Positions 3,873-5,164 of a stretch of 5,164 bases of DNA are shown here, one piece after another. The notes beneath the pieces are model-generated. The model was given only the letters and a program-made list of their open reading frames with translations. It was not told the DNA's origin and searched no databases. The stretch is from positions 1 through 5,164 of the forward strand of contig CALIGR010000055.1 in assembly GCA_938021445.1 (NCBI GenBank), in the 5' to 3' direction. The position numbers and the translations under genes are program-made. The first letter of the stretch is position 1. Each line of letters opens with the position of its first letter. Source of the DNA: an uncultured Candidatus Altimarinota bacterium. GTDB lineage: Bacteria > Patescibacteriota > Gracilibacteria > UBA4473.

Positions 3873-5164
3873 AAAAATCTATCTGGTGGATCAAACGAGA
3901 TTTTCGTCTTATTGATAACGAGGCTTTTTCTAAGGCTCTTACTGATTCTGAATCGGTTTTACCTATTTTCATTTTTGAGCCCAATCTTATCGCCGAGCCA
4001 GACTACTCGCCCATGCATGTTTGGGCGTGGATCGAAGCGCTCAAAGATCTACAAAAAAACCTAAGAAAAAGAAATGGTGATGTCCTCATCGCGACTGGAG
4101 AAGTGTGTGATGTCCTTAATGTGCTTAGACAAAAGTGGGATTTTGAAGCTATCTATAGTCATGAAGAGACCGGAAACGATTGGACTTTCTCCAGAGATAA
4201 AAAAGTTTTACAATGGTGTCAAAAACACAAAATAAGCTGGATAGAAGTCCCTCAAAACGGCGTGATCCGAAAATTAAAATCGAGAGATGATCGACAGCCG
4301 ATTATCAAACAAAGGTTGTTAGAATCCTCCCCTATTACGATTCCGAAAAATCTAAAATTTCCCAAAACCTTTCAAAGCGTCTGTCAGCAGAAAAAGATTC
4401 CTAAAGTTTCTGACTTTTTTGATCTGTCAGATTATCCGCACATTGACTGGGACCAGTTGCAGATGGTTTCAGAATCACAAGCCCAAAAAGATCTTCAGTC
4501 TTTTCTCTATAAACGAGGCTATGGTTACTCTGGCGGGATCTCTTCGCCTAATAGTGCTTTTACCCACGGATCACGACTCAGTCCTCATCTTGCTTGGGGG
4601 ACCCTTAGTTTGAGAAACATTTTTCACGAAACGTTTAAAGCCATGGGTTACCATAAAAATGGTGATCCAGAAAAAGCCAAACAATGGGGTAAAAGTCTGC
4701 GAGCGTTTACCGCCAGGCTCCACTGGCATGATCACTTCATACAGAGACTTGAGACCGCTTCGGTTATTGAGTTTAAAGCCCTTAACCCGGCTTATGAAAA
4801 CATCGTTTATGCCCCGTACCCACAAAAGCTTAAGGCCTGGACTTATGGACAAACCGGCTTTCCTCTCATTGATGCGTGCATGCGGTGCCTGCAAGCTACT
4901 GGATTTATAAACTTTCGGATGAGAGCCATGGTCGTGAGCTTTGCGATCTATGGACTCCACTTAAGCTGGAAAACCATACATCCTCATCTGGCCAAAATAT
5001 TTTTAGACTACGAGCCAGGGATTCATCTTTCTCAGCTTCAGATGCAGGCTGGGATTGTGGGGATTAATACCATTCGTGTCTATAGCCCTACCAAACAAAT
5101 ATTAGACCAAGATCCAGACTGTATTTTTATCAAGAAGTGGATTCCAGAATTAAAAAATTTCACG
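3869..5164 (+). CDS. Cryptochrome/photolyase of classical topology (partial, C-terminus beyond window)
   Basis: The frame is open from the ATG at 3869 to the window end (432 codons, no stop); a C-terminal part is missing. It has the usual bilobal order: an N-terminal antenna-type domain (IWWIKRDFRLIDNEAF at 5-20, about residues 1-130), a linker, and the FAD-binding domain (HGSRLSPHLAWG at 233-244, RAFTARLHWHDHF at 278-290, TGFPLIDACMRCLQATGF at 329-346, NFRMRAMVVSF at 348-358, LDYEPGIHLSQLQM at 379-392, then GINTIRVYSP and DQDPD). Aligned with E. coli PhrB, D372 and D374 correspond to D380 and E382. N378 is H386, W382 is L390, W384 is M392 and W306 is Y314; only W359 is kept (W367). This belongs to a divergent photolyase group with the 'NFRMRAM...DYEPGIH' signature, whose substrate I cannot state. 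It shares an ATGA overlap with the 115-residue gene and is the last gene seen of the operon. Confidence 0.92.
   Translation, partial: MKKSIWWIKRDFRLIDNEAFSKALTDSESVLPIFIFEPNLIAEPDYSPMHVWAWIEALKDLQKNLRKRNGDVLIATGEVCDVLNVLRQKWDFEAIYSHEETGNDWTFSRDKKVLQWCQKHKISWIEVPQNGVIRKLKSRDDRQPIIKQRLLESSPITIPKNLKFPKTFQSVCQQKKIPKVSDFFDLSDYPHIDWDQLQMVSESQAQKDLQSFLYKRGYGYSGGISSPNSAFTHGSRLSPHLAWGTLSLRNIFHETFKAMGYHKNGDPEKAKQWGKSLRAFTARLHWHDHFIQRLETASVIEFKALNPAYENIVYAPYPQKLKAWTYGQTGFPLIDACMRCLQATGFINFRMRAMVVSFAIYGLHLSWKTIHPHLAKIFLDYEPGIHLSQLQMQAGIVGINTIRVYSPTKQILDQDPDCIFIKKWIPELKNFT

Noticed and set aside
4571..4960. 129-codon reverse-strand open frame
   Set aside because: It lies wholly within the second photolyase gene, whose conserved motifs prove the plus-strand frame; the reverse product shows no family features.

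Overview
The window is AT-rich bacterial DNA from an organism I cannot place with confidence. The standard code applies: TGA is a real stop at 3410-3412 and 3870-3872, where it overlaps the next start codon. No gene start has a good Shine-Dalgarno sequence. Several single genes have a -10-like hexamer only a few bases before the ATG, which suggests leaderless mRNAs. Two photolyase-type genes fit a lifestyle exposed to light. An N-terminal signal peptide on one gene shows Sec-type export. A free-living or planktonic bacterium, possibly of a poorly studied lineage, is my inference only.

Layout: (1) 1-410, minus strand, the N-terminal part of a flavin reductase-like FMN-binding protein, cut by the window edge. 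(2) 411-478, a short divergent intergenic region with candidate promoters and a perfect 6-3-6 inverted repeat (462-476). (3) 479-1138, a Crp/Fnr-family transcription factor. (4) 1217-2140, a secreted, tryptophan-rich repeat protein with a Met/Ser-rich linker, ended by a very strong intrinsic terminator (2166-2195). (5) 2276 to the right edge, a tightly overlapping plus-strand operon of four genes. In order these are a short photolyase with an N-terminal catalytic domain (resembling the inverted-topology 'NewPHL' class), a 50-residue DUF2256 zinc-ribbon-like protein, an unrecognised basic 115-residue protein, and a second photolyase/cryptochrome of normal topology cut by the window end after 432 codons.

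The operon is the main point of interest. Two photolyase-superfamily enzymes of different architecture bracket two small proteins of unknown function, and all junctions overlap (4, 37 and 4 nt), so translation is probably coupled. The first photolyase keeps the two inner Trp positions of the electron-transfer chain and the conserved FAD/lesion-site residues. The second has lost several of them (L, M and H at the usual W382, W384 and N378 positions of E. coli PhrB), so the two enzymes probably differ in photochemistry or substrate. The nearby flavin reductase-like protein and Crp-type regulator could be linked to flavin redox or light stress, but only by proximity.
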